Positions 42,080 through 51,151 of a stretch of 64,000 nucleotides of DNA are shown here, in pieces. Position 1 is the stretch's first letter, and every line of letters starts with the position of its first letter. A model generated the notes under the pieces. It made no database searches. It was not told the DNA's origin and saw only the letters and a program-made list of their open reading frames with translations. The translations under genes and the position numbers were made by a program. This stretch comes from Hahella sp. (GTDB lineage: Bacteria; Pseudomonadota; Gammaproteobacteria; Pseudomonadales; Oleiphilaceae): assembly GCA_028280065.1 (NCBI GenBank), contig JANQMN010000057.1, positions 1 through 64,000 on the forward strand. Direction: 5' to 3'.

Positions 42080-42949
42080 TTATGATACTAGTGCATCACA
42101 CAATTCATTATAAAATTCTTCGCCATTCTTTGGTCTCTTATTTGAGTTATGATAGAGAGCTCTATACAAGAGCTCAAACAGTTTTTCCGGGCCCGACCAA
42201 TCCTCCTTCGTTATGATTCCACATGGTTGCCTTCCTGTTTCAACCAACCAAAAAACCGCTGCCAGCTGGAAAACGTCGGAAGCTTCATTGATCACATCTT
42301 GGCAACCCAATCTTCTATTGTGTGCCTCTGGGGATAACCAAAATTTAGGACCAATATTCCTAGTTTCGCCGGTTAAATCTCCTGGTTCTTCTTCACTTAC
42401 CGCCGTACATAATCCGCAATCCGCCAAAATCCACCTGTCATTAGCCACCAAAATATTTTCTGGCTTTATGTCTCGATGAGAGGCGTGCTTGTGTAGTTCA
42501 GACAAGGCTTTTGTTAGTCCTCGAAATTGTGAGGCATAGATCTCATAGCTTATTTTATCTCTCTTCGAGCTTAGCAAACCCAACAGATTACAGTCGGCTA
42601 GCTCCATTACAACGAATGGTACTTTTTTCCTTTTTTTATCCCTATCAACAACAGTGACTGTCCCATGGTCAAACATTTTTATGAAATGCTCCTCGTTAAT
42701 TTTTCCCATCAAAGAGATTTCTCTCTGAAATCTGGCTCTTAATTTATGGGATGTATTGAGAAGAAATTTAATGGCAACATTCTCAGCAGTAGACCGGCTT
42801 TGCGCCCTGAAAATTGTTGCGTTACCTCCACGATCAATATGTTCGTCCAAATCATATTTTTCGTCACTAACGCCGATGATATCGCCTGCGATTCTAAGAG
42901 CATAGCCTCTTTTGGCCGATTCTTGATCAAAGAAAATCAAGCTGCTCAT
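42080..42949 (-). CDS. Small Ser/Thr protein kinase linked to the Ssp restriction operon
   Basis: A 289-residue soluble protein kinase. The glycine loop is GGNATIF (41-47), the ATP lysine is VAIK61, Glu77 fits the alphaC position, and the catalytic loop is HRDIKPEN (158-165). The DFG motif reads DCG (177-179), keeping the metal-binding Asp, and SPEA replaces APE. No membrane helix or sensor domain is present. The ATG at 42949 lies inside the 3' end of the DUF262 gene, overlapping it by 23 bases; an upstream TTG at 42994 would add a hydrophobic stretch and is less likely. It is the last gene of sspF-sspG-sspH-DUF262-kinase, and both tail genes look more AT-rich than the rest. The kinase probably acts on the DUF262 protein or an Ssp protein; that is inference. 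Confidence 0.85.
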   Translation of the reverse strand: MSSLIFFDQESAKRGYALRIAGDIIGVSDEKYDLDEHIDRGGNATIFRAQSRSTAENVAIKFLLNTSHKLRARFQREISLMGKINEEHFIKMFDHGTVTVVDRDKKRKKVPFVVMELADCNLLGLLSSKRDKISYEIYASQFRGLTKALSELHKHASHRDIKPENILVANDRWILADCGLCTAVSEEEPGDLTGETRNIGPKFWLSPEAHNRRLGCQDVINEASDVFQLAAVFWLVETGRQPCGIITKEDWSGPEKLFELLYRALYHNSNKRPKNGEEFYNELCDALVS

Positions 42950-44231
42950 TCTTTGAAGGCCTAGAAAGTAAAATAAAATCATTTTGATCAGCAATACACG
43001 TCGTATGCAGCCAAAATGAATTACTTAAGTGATGGCAAGAGGCGCTTTTTTTCCACGCAATAAGCGCCTCATTACTATTTACATCAATATGCTCATTACA
43101 GATCTCACAGCTAGGCGTTCTTTTAGTTCTTCGATCCGTCGGATGCTTAATGTTGAGATCAGTTAAAATCTTGTAGAACAAGTTGGCTGTGTGTGGGGCG
43201 TCTAATGGAGCTTTATAAGCAGGAGAAATTATTGAGTAAATGAAGTTCTGGCGCCACTTTCTACTAGAGCTCGTGTTCGCGGACGAAACGCATTTAACAG
43301 CATATTCCATAAAAGCCTCAATTCGAGATTCTGGCCTAATATGCTTGCTGAGCAGCTTGAGGTCGTCTCTTAAACCTTTTAAGCCTTCACCTGAAAGACA
43401 ATAACCTTCCTGTAGTAATTTATCTACAGCCAAAAACAGTGAGTAAAAATCAGACTTTTGACGAAATCTTGTTGTATAGATTGGTAGGCTCTTATCAAAA
43501 ATTCTATCCAAATTTCTTAGAGACTCATTGAATCGTTTCTCGGTTTGATTCTTATGCTTGCTATCCCAATGACTATACTTTGCATAGGTGCTGTCTAGAT
43601 TTCCTTTCTTACTCTTAACTCCTTCTGCTAGCGCCATAAGTAGCTCAGATATAAATTCAACATCACTATATCTCCGCAGACTGGCAGGCGTAAAAATGTT
43701 TGCTCTGGAGAAAAAATCATCCGAAGCAAGTTTCTCTGATAGATCGCAAAAATCACCTGGGAAATCTGCTATCCTAAGTTCTTGCTTATTTAGAGCAAAC
43801 GTGTATTTATTTACCCTCGAGTATACATCTCTTATTTCTTCTTCAGTTGGATTCAAGGCCTCGTTGAAATCAATTTGGTAATTCAGAAAATCATCTTTTA
43901 CATCTCTCTCAAGCTCAGAGAACCTGTAACCCGAATTGGGTCCCTCAAAAGGGGAGTTAAGCCTGTATTTGTCACCAATGAAGTCTAGAATAGCCCTTAT
44001 TCTCTGCTGGCCATCAATGACAATTCGATAGGTTTTTTCATCCTTGATTTGGTTTGATAAAAATACTTTTGGGATAGGAATTCCTTTTAATATGGAGTCC
44101 ATAAGCATAATTTTAGCAGGAGCTGACCAAACCGGTCTTCTTTGAAAATCAGGCTTTAGTTCTAACCTTCCCAGTGTAAACCACTCTCTTATGTCAGCAA
44201 TTGAATGTTGACTGGAATTCCACCTCGCCAT
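42927..44231 (-). CDS. DUF262 protein, SspE-like, with an HNH-derived zinc tail
   Basis: A 434-residue protein with PDFQRRPVW (27-35) and the DGQQR motif (73-77) of DUF262 proteins. In SspE this domain hydrolyses GTP and senses phosphorothioate, with a DUF1524-type HNH nuclease at the C-terminus. Here the tail has Cys375, Cys378, Cys399, His400, His401, His409 and Cys412 in the pattern CEIC...CHHLSN...LHTTC. This resembles an HNH zinc finger in spacing, but the place where the catalytic His of an HNH should follow an Asp reads IAW. The protein may therefore bind DNA or sense modification without cutting. It starts 15 bases after sspH and overlaps the kinase gene. Confidence 0.8.
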   Translation of the reverse strand: MARWNSSQHSIADIREWFTLGRLELKPDFQRRPVWSAPAKIMLMDSILKGIPIPKVFLSNQIKDEKTYRIVIDGQQRIRAILDFIGDKYRLNSPFEGPNSGYRFSELERDVKDDFLNYQIDFNEALNPTEEEIRDVYSRVNKYTFALNKQELRIADFPGDFCDLSEKLASDDFFSRANIFTPASLRRYSDVEFISELLMALAEGVKSKKGNLDSTYAKYSHWDSKHKNQTEKRFNESLRNLDRIFDKSLPIYTTRFRQKSDFYSLFLAVDKLLQEGYCLSGEGLKGLRDDLKLLSKHIRPESRIEAFMEYAVKCVSSANTSSSRKWRQNFIYSIISPAYKAPLDAPHTANLFYKILTDLNIKHPTDRRTKRTPSCEICNEHIDVNSNEALIAWKKSASCHHLSNSFWLHTTCIADQNDFILLSRPSKNEQLDFL

Positions 44232-44246
44232 TCTAAATCTCTCAGA

Positions 44247-47200
44247 TTATGGGTTGGAAATAGGTTGATAGTTAGACCAAGCTCTTAAAATTAGACTAGC
44301 CAGTAAATCAATTTCACTTTCCGGCGCAAATGGCACTTGAGCTAGAATTATTCTGCCTTCTCCTGACAGTTTAGCAGCCAGATGGCCTCGCCCCAGCAGT
44401 TTTTCAGCGCCGAGTTCGTCTAGAACCAGCATGGAATTTTTCTTGTCGGCAACCTTTAGCACGAGTCTGTTTGTTAAATTGGCGCGGAGCTGCATAGGCA
44501 GAGCATCTTTGTCGGGACGTTGTGTAATCATCACAAGATTAATACCTGCTGCCCGCGCCTTAACACCCAAACGGCTTGCATTCAATTCCACTGCATCCCT
44601 GTACTCGTCAATCATCATCCAGTCAGCTAATTCATCATGGAATAACCAAACTCGTGGGAGTTGCTCGGATGATGGGACTTTGCGATTAAAGTTGTCAAGC
44701 TTGGATACACCAGCCTCCGCAAGAAGGCGGTTTCTTCTTTCCATCTCGGCCACCAGTTCTTCGAGAGCATGAATGGCTTCATCCTGCTCGGTGATGAGGT
44801 CTCCATCGAGGTGTGGCATATTGCGCAGCCAGGGAAAATCAATCCCGGCCTTGGGATCAATCATACGGATGCGCGCTTTTTCCGGAGAGTTGGTTGCGCA
44901 AATGTCCAAAAGCAGAGACTGAACCAATACCCCTTTACCACTCCCGGTTTCACCGGCTATCAGAGTGTGGGGACCGTGTGGCTGATGTCCACCGAACTCG
45001 TTGCCGACATTTAAATATAGAATTTCACCGTCAGCCTCTTTCGCGCCCAGGAGCAAACTCGTGTTCGACTCCGCTGCTGTTGAAGGAAGTTGCCGTCTTC
45101 TCCAAAGATCCTGTAACCGCAAAATTGCTCTGTGCGGTCGTTTGACCATGATGATAATTTCCATCGGAGCAGCAAGGACATTTATAACATCAACAGCATG
45201 GGATGTGAGTAGTTCTTGGCGTTTCTTCTCCACTTTGGGTACGGTAAGGTCGTCTGAGCCCCTGAATCGAACAAGTGCTGCATTTGGGGTTAGCCTTGCA
45301 CTAATCAGCTCAGCAGTCATCTCATAACCCCGTAGCGCTCTTTGTAGGGCTTTGACTGTATTGTCCAGCCATGCTTTCGTGTCTTTGTCGTCTTCCTCGG
45401 AAGCAGCTCCGGCATTGACCCATTCAGCAAGTTGCCGTGAAGGCCACATATCCAGCAATTCCTTTGGAACCTCGGAATTAGTTTCTTCTATTTCATGCTC
45501 GTTCTGAGATGATGTGCTATTGTCCGTTGGGGCAGGGACACTCGTAGCCGATTCGGCTAGGGTTGTCCGATCTTGTTTAGCACTTACTACAGATTCTGAT
45601 TCTGGGGGCTGGGTTTGTGCGACAGAGGATGTGTTCGTTTGCGTATTCGTGGTTTGCTCTTGAGTTTTTGAAGCGACTCCCGTTGAAATAAGTGCATTAG
45701 TCCAAGTGCTACCTTCGGTTTGTGATTGCTCTTCAGACCTACTGGCATTGTTAGCAAAGGAGCGGAATGCTCCTGCGACTTTCGCTTTGTCAAATACCTG
45801 TTGTACACAATGAGGCATGCCTTTTAGAGGCGTCGCGTCACCACTATCGACATACTCGTCATTATCGTGAACGAAAACATGCGAAAAACCGACAAGCTGT
45901 ATCGGTATCTTGTCCTGCCTGACTTCGTCTGACCACTTATGTAAGTCCCAACCACTCATCAAAGTGGAGTCAAACGGCTCCATGCCTTCAATCATGAAGT
46001 CGCCTATTCGATTTAGCCAAATGTCACGATCTATTCGTTTGTGATTGGGATCTATGGCTCGTCCTAAGCGTGCTACAGTTTCTTCAAGTTGCTTGGCGGA
46101 CTTCTTCGCCTGTGTTCTGTACCCGCGAGAACTTACAAACTTTGCTTCCGATATCGCCACTTTGAGAACCGCCTGACCATCCACGATACGAGGGGCAATG
46201 GCCATTATATCGGCGATTTGTTCTTCGCGTTGTCCGAACCAGGATGCAAAGTCATCCAGAAAAAACCAGCCTATAGGCAGATTAAGGTCCCCAAGCCCGT
46301 TACGAATCTCCTCCATAGACAGAACGATGCCAAGCAACTCGTTAGCGTAATGGCCATAGCGAGCGGCCCGGATAACCACTTGGCCAGAGAGTTTATTGGC
46401 TCGGTCAATGAATTGGTCAATTACCGTCTGACCATCAGAGGCGATAGCAGGATCGATCCTGTCGAGCCGTTCTTTAAGAAGGACACGCAAAAGTTTGGGT
46501 TTAGATGTGGTCGAGACGACGATATTCCGGTCTACTTGCCGATCTCTAATATGACGAATTACCCGCACCCCATTATTACTCAGAAGGCGACGGTCAACCA
46601 ATTCATCAAAGTTTACAACCCATTCACCGATTTTGTGGGTTTGAGTGAAAACGTTGCCGATATCGCCATCTCTAAAGTTGACCTCGCGGGCAGGGATCAC
46701 ATTACCCGGTAGAGCATTGTCCCCCTGCAAAAATCCCTGAATGAGATTGAGGTAGCTCTGGCCCGGTTGCGGCTGTACGGGACAGGCCAAATACACGGAT
46801 GTGGCCGTATCTGCTAGGCCGATTGGGCGACGGCGTGACCAGCGCGCCGGAACGTGGGTGCTTAATTCGGGATGCCTGTCACCGGGTGCTCTTTTCCATA
46901 CGAGTTGAGCGTTCCTGGCTACAACGTCTTGAAGAGCCACCAAATCGGCTGCACGATCATTCTCGTCTTCCGGGATTTTAGCTGCATCAAGAAATCCTAC
47001 GCGCAGTCTGGAAAGAAAATTCCTAGCTGCCTCACTAGCCATGACCGAACCGGATTCTTCGTTTACGGTGACATTCTGTTGTTCATAAATCCGTCTAATG
47101 CGTTTAGGCTCTGAGTGCGTAAGCAGAAGATCACATTGCAGTTGATTCTCTTGTTCAACCTTGCTGGATAGTTCCGATGCCAAAGCACTTGGTAAAGCCT

Positions 47201-49622
47201 TGGATTCGGAGTTATACAGAACCACTGAAAAATTGCTACGTTCGTGAGGCAAAAGCTTTAAATATTGTTCTCCGGCATTGCCAAAGGCTTTTGCGGCGAC
47301 ACCTGGTTCAATATCTAGTGCGTCGTCCCCGTCCTGTCGGTTACTCCTTAAAGGAGGTTCTGCTAGCGAATAATCATAAGATGTGTCTGCCACTGATAGG
47401 AGTATCGGCCGATCGCGATCAAAGCCGATACAGACTTCGGGGTAATAGTTAGCAAGCAGCTCGAACTGAACCTGAGAAAACAGAAGGTCAGCACGGAAGA
47501 TATCATCTTCTTCCGCGTCAAGGACATCGTATATCAGTTTTGCGGCCTGACAGGCTTTGATATGAATCTCGGCAAGGCGCAGAGGATGCCAGGGTGTAAC
47601 GATGGCTGCCGGACTCCCGGCACCAACATTGGCCACACCAAATCGCAGAATTTCCTGCCAAAGATTTTCTCGGGCGAGGTCATTGCTTGCCTGTTCTACA
47701 AGTGCAACAAGTAATCCGTCATACTCAATCGCCTGCTGAGAAAACGCAGTTGAACTTATTCCAGGACCTCCCGGTACGACCCAGTTACGAATAGCCTCCG
47801 AATAAGCAAGGCGAAAGGCTTCAAACCTTTCGCCGATAATTTTTGTGGCTTCTGTGCCTAATAGGCCGGAAAGCTCGGACAATTTAGTCAGAAAGGCTTC
47901 GCTTCGATCACCGCTTTGCTTATTCGGCGCAACAAGCTTTCCATCATTCGTATTCGTGACATCGCGGATTGTATTCACATCATTCAATGCGATGCGCTGA
48001 ATGCTTCCTTTTGCACTGACGGATTGTCTAGCGATGTCTGCCGTAGGCAATAGTGCGTGCTGCTCTTCATCATTGGCAACATTCAATACGTCATCCGGCA
48101 TGGCAGTGGCAATCGCGTCAACCGGCATTTCCCAGTGAAAGATCAGCTTAGCCTTTACACCATTGGGGTCGAGTATGGCTTCGAATTTAATGGATCGAGC
48201 TTCTTTAGATCCGGATGTTGTTTTAGCAAGATCGTCATCGGTTTGTGGAAAGTAAAATTCTATCAACTTTCCGAAATCCAATTCGACCTTATCTCCCAAT
48301 ATGGTTTGTAGCCCCCGATATCGGAACGCAAAGTACCGCGCTACCTTCGGGTTCTTTCCGCGCCAAAAGCTTTTTTCTCTAGCGTTGGGGATGCGAATTG
48401 ATAATTTTTTTTCGGTTAAATCGTCGTCACTAACTCTTCGGCGCAAGCTGTCCAGGGTATCCAGTAAACCAACCAGAAAGTCATGATACGTTTGGGGATT
48501 GCGATATATGTATCTTTCCCATTTTCCAGACAACTTTTTATCACGCGCCAAGTGCTCTCGGTGTGTTTCAAAAAAGTCTTGTAAATCGTCCGATGGGTCT
48601 CTCGGAAAATCGCTCGAAAGAAGCTCCCGTTCCTCTTCCTCAAGTAAATCGTCAAATTCATCGTCAAAGAATTTGACTGTTTCTTCGCCCAAAGGCGTTG
48701 CCGAGGTTTTTGTAATTCCTTCAAAAAGTTCGGAGACAGATCGCCAATCCAAGTCAACCAATCCTTTTTGCGCTTCTGACCAATCATCAATGCGCAAATC
48801 GGCCTCTAAAAATGTTTCGATGGCTTGGCGTTCTGACTCGTCCAGGCGCTTGGAAATGTCATCGAAGTTCGTGCGTAATTGTTCTCTTGGAATCGGCTCA
48901 CCTTTCTCGGTTTCCTGAACCAGAAGAGGACGGACTTTGCTATGCAGCCTTTTGAATATTTTGTCCCATTCCTTGGTTGAATTGCGCTTTTTTTCTGGTA
49001 TGCGATCAAAGTAACCTGAATATCGTGGAAGTTTTAAGCTCGGAAGGGCGTTATCAATGGCTTTTTGTAGAGGCAGTCCTTTGGTGATAATTCCTTCGGC
49101 AATAGAAAGAACAAAATCTGCGAATGTCTCAATGGTTCTTGCGGCATGTGTGTTGTTTGCCGACTGAAGGGCGGTCAGTAAATGTTCACGTTTAGGTCCA
49201 TCAAGATATACCGAGGTTAAACCAACCTGATCAACCCAGGCATCATATCGAGCCCTTAGAGTGTCTGTTTCGATTTTTGTGATTTTTTCAACGCTCTTAT
49301 CGTTACGCTGTAGCTCTTCGTGTGATGCGGCAAAGAGCACGGCACGTATACCTTCCGGTAAGCGACAATGACGCCAGTGCGTAATAGACTGATCGCTTCT
49401 CGACTCGGGCGGGAGAGTGGCTTCAGGGTCAAATAAATTCGGAATTCTTACCGCAGCATCGGATGATGCATCCGGGTCATCCAATACGGCTTCTGCAATT
49501 GAGCGAACGAGTGATGCTTCAAGACCAAGCATACAAAAGCGCATGGAGCCTTCCGGCTCCTGATTCAGATAGCCCTTTATAAAATCGAGCGCGACTGCCG
49601 CGATGAGTTCGTTTCTTGTCAT
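44247..49622 (-). CDS. sspH: SspH (DptH-like), giant FtsK/HerA-type ATPase of the restriction module
   Basis: A 1791-residue protein. The C-terminal 240 residues form a FtsK/HerA-type motor with Walker A GETGSGKG at about 1557-1564 and Walker B VWLFHDE at about 1658-1664, plus ITQRPDKDALP, a typical segment after Walker B. A Ser/Thr/Gln-rich linker precedes it, and the N-terminal 1300 residues carry no motif I recognise. DptH and SspH proteins have this architecture and are required for restriction by phosphorothioate systems. The start ATG overlaps the sspG stop as ATGA. The gene is intact. Confidence 0.85.
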   Translation of the reverse strand: MTRNELIAAVALDFIKGYLNQEPEGSMRFCMLGLEASLVRSIAEAVLDDPDASSDAAVRIPNLFDPEATLPPESRSDQSITHWRHCRLPEGIRAVLFAASHEELQRNDKSVEKITKIETDTLRARYDAWVDQVGLTSVYLDGPKREHLLTALQSANNTHAARTIETFADFVLSIAEGIITKGLPLQKAIDNALPSLKLPRYSGYFDRIPEKKRNSTKEWDKIFKRLHSKVRPLLVQETEKGEPIPREQLRTNFDDISKRLDESERQAIETFLEADLRIDDWSEAQKGLVDLDWRSVSELFEGITKTSATPLGEETVKFFDDEFDDLLEEEERELLSSDFPRDPSDDLQDFFETHREHLARDKKLSGKWERYIYRNPQTYHDFLVGLLDTLDSLRRRVSDDDLTEKKLSIRIPNAREKSFWRGKNPKVARYFAFRYRGLQTILGDKVELDFGKLIEFYFPQTDDDLAKTTSGSKEARSIKFEAILDPNGVKAKLIFHWEMPVDAIATAMPDDVLNVANDEEQHALLPTADIARQSVSAKGSIQRIALNDVNTIRDVTNTNDGKLVAPNKQSGDRSEAFLTKLSELSGLLGTEATKIIGERFEAFRLAYSEAIRNWVVPGGPGISSTAFSQQAIEYDGLLVALVEQASNDLARENLWQEILRFGVANVGAGSPAAIVTPWHPLRLAEIHIKACQAAKLIYDVLDAEEDDIFRADLLFSQVQFELLANYYPEVCIGFDRDRPILLSVADTSYDYSLAEPPLRSNRQDGDDALDIEPGVAAKAFGNAGEQYLKLLPHERSNFSVVLYNSESKALPSALASELSSKVEQENQLQCDLLLTHSEPKRIRRIYEQQNVTVNEESGSVMASEAARNFLSRLRVGFLDAAKIPEDENDRAADLVALQDVVARNAQLVWKRAPGDRHPELSTHVPARWSRRRPIGLADTATSVYLACPVQPQPGQSYLNLIQGFLQGDNALPGNVIPAREVNFRDGDIGNVFTQTHKIGEWVVNFDELVDRRLLSNNGVRVIRHIRDRQVDRNIVVSTTSKPKLLRVLLKERLDRIDPAIASDGQTVIDQFIDRANKLSGQVVIRAARYGHYANELLGIVLSMEEIRNGLGDLNLPIGWFFLDDFASWFGQREEQIADIMAIAPRIVDGQAVLKVAISEAKFVSSRGYRTQAKKSAKQLEETVARLGRAIDPNHKRIDRDIWLNRIGDFMIEGMEPFDSTLMSGWDLHKWSDEVRQDKIPIQLVGFSHVFVHDNDEYVDSGDATPLKGMPHCVQQVFDKAKVAGAFRSFANNASRSEEQSQTEGSTWTNALISTGVASKTQEQTTNTQTNTSSVAQTQPPESESVVSAKQDRTTLAESATSVPAPTDNSTSSQNEHEIEETNSEVPKELLDMWPSRQLAEWVNAGAASEEDDKDTKAWLDNTVKALQRALRGYEMTAELISARLTPNAALVRFRGSDDLTVPKVEKKRQELLTSHAVDVINVLAAPMEIIIMVKRPHRAILRLQDLWRRRQLPSTAAESNTSLLLGAKEADGEILYLNVGNEFGGHQPHGPHTLIAGETGSGKGVLVQSLLLDICATNSPEKARIRMIDPKAGIDFPWLRNMPHLDGDLITEQDEAIHALEELVAEMERRNRLLAEAGVSKLDNFNRKVPSSEQLPRVWLFHDELADWMMIDEYRDAVELNASRLGVKARAAGINLVMITQRPDKDALPMQLRANLTNRLVLKVADKKNSMLVLDELGAEKLLGRGHLAAKLSGEGRIILAQVPFAPESEIDLLASLILRAWSNYQPISNP

Positions 49623-51151
49623 GTATTGCTCCTGAACGGGTTCTCAACGTAGGCACAATCATCAGATAGGCGACGAAGCAATCCTAATGTCCGTAAACGC
49701 TGTTCTAAGCGCTGCGTATTTTGCATGAAGGCATTTTGATCAGTCGGCAGAGTACCAAACGCTCTCTTTGCTTCTTTTGCACCGATTACCAAACGGAAGC
49801 GGTCATAGAGTTTTGCGAGAAAGCGGTGGTATTCTTCCCTGCCTTCATCCACAACACACATGACCAGGGCTTTGAGTAGAGAATCATCTGGCGAGTACCA
49901 TGTTCCCGCGCCCCGCCGTGATACTGCTAATCCAATTTGCCTTGTCCATTCCATGTGTACTTTGGCCACGTGCTGCTGATGACGCTTCTCGGCATAAGTC
50001 CTTAAGGCATCAAAGATCGTATCCGGATCGCCGGAAGGCGGACCATCGTCCGGCTGCCATTCATAGCGTTCGGTAAGATACTCGCGTACCGCTTCTGCGG
50101 GCGCTCTGGCTTGTAGTGCTTCACTCCAGCGTTTATCGTTTTTTGCAGATTCTATATATGCGCGAACGGCCCGTGTCGATAGCATGCGGTTCGCACCGAA
50201 ATTCTCTTTTGAAAGTTCAAAGAGTGTTGTTCGGCGAGGTGAAGCGATTTCTAAGACAAACTTGGGTTCACTGGTGTCGCCCACTTCTTCATTCGCTCGT
50301 TTGAGCATATACAAAAGCATGTGCAACGAGGAGAGGCGCATCAATGGATCGAGTAACGCTTCGCCGGATAAGTCCAGATTCAGCAGGCGGGTCCATGTTT
50401 CTGCAAGATCTTCGTATTCGGGGTGCTCGGCAAAAGGTAGGTATCCAATAGTGCTCGACACCAAATTTGAGTCGATCCTATACCCGTCAGGTAAAAGCGC
50501 CCGAACCACGCGATTCCAAGTTTCATCTTGGCGCAGCAATTTCTCGGAAATCGATTTGGCGAGTTCTTCTCCCTTACCGCTACGGTTCAGCATCAGGTAA
50601 AGCAGTTCACCGCTTCTTGCAAAGAAGCGTCTGTCGGGACTTCCGTTTACATTCGCCGGTAAATCTGCATATAGGCAGTTCGGGCCGTACGGAAATAGAA
50701 AGCGAGAGGTCCATCGACGTTGGCGGTGTGGCTCAATTGCTGTAGTTTGAAAGAACTCGACGACGCGGGAAAGCCGGGCGAATGAACCAAAACGGTCTTG
50801 TAGATATCCGAAATCATCGTCTGTAGAAAATGTTTTCAACCACGCCTGCCATCTCTCTGTATCAGACTGGTGGTTGTCCTCAACATATCGAATGTGGGGG
50901 TTGTTAAAGACCAATTGCCGAAGTGGAATAAGGCGAGGAATATAATACGTGAACGTCTCGTGCGCACTGTCGTTACGGATTTCTTTCAGTGCTTTTCCTT
51001 CAGCGTCTCTCGATTGAAAGATAGCTAGGAACTCCAGGAACACAAGCCACGGTGTCTGGTCGTTGTATAGACGGTGTCCCCAGATGGCTTCGTCAACCCA
51101 GACATTAACATCGCTTCTGTATTTAGCAGGAGCTTCAAGACGTGTACTCAT
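49619..51151 (-). CDS. sspG: SspG (DptG-like) restriction module protein
   Basis: A 510-residue protein beginning MSTRLEAPAKYRSDVNVWVDEAIWGHRLYNDQTPWLVFLEF, the DptG-type N-terminus with the WGHR-x-DQTPWL segment. No catalytic motif is evident; DptG proteins are required with DptF and DptH in phosphorothioate-dependent restriction. It overlaps both neighbours by ATGA (51148-51151 with sspF and 49619-49622 with sspH), so the three genes are translationally coupled. Confidence 0.83.
   Translation of the reverse strand: MSTRLEAPAKYRSDVNVWVDEAIWGHRLYNDQTPWLVFLEFLAIFQSRDAEGKALKEIRNDSAHETFTYYIPRLIPLRQLVFNNPHIRYVEDNHQSDTERWQAWLKTFSTDDDFGYLQDRFGSFARLSRVVEFFQTTAIEPHRQRRWTSRFLFPYGPNCLYADLPANVNGSPDRRFFARSGELLYLMLNRSGKGEELAKSISEKLLRQDETWNRVVRALLPDGYRIDSNLVSSTIGYLPFAEHPEYEDLAETWTRLLNLDLSGEALLDPLMRLSSLHMLLYMLKRANEEVGDTSEPKFVLEIASPRRTTLFELSKENFGANRMLSTRAVRAYIESAKNDKRWSEALQARAPAEAVREYLTERYEWQPDDGPPSGDPDTIFDALRTYAEKRHQQHVAKVHMEWTRQIGLAVSRRGAGTWYSPDDSLLKALVMCVVDEGREEYHRFLAKLYDRFRLVIGAKEAKRAFGTLPTDQNAFMQNTQRLEQRLRTLGLLRRLSDDCAYVENPFRSNT

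Noticed and set aside
42746-42964. Plus-strand frame within the kinase/DUF262 overlap
   Set aside because: It is antisense to two well-supported genes and has no motif.
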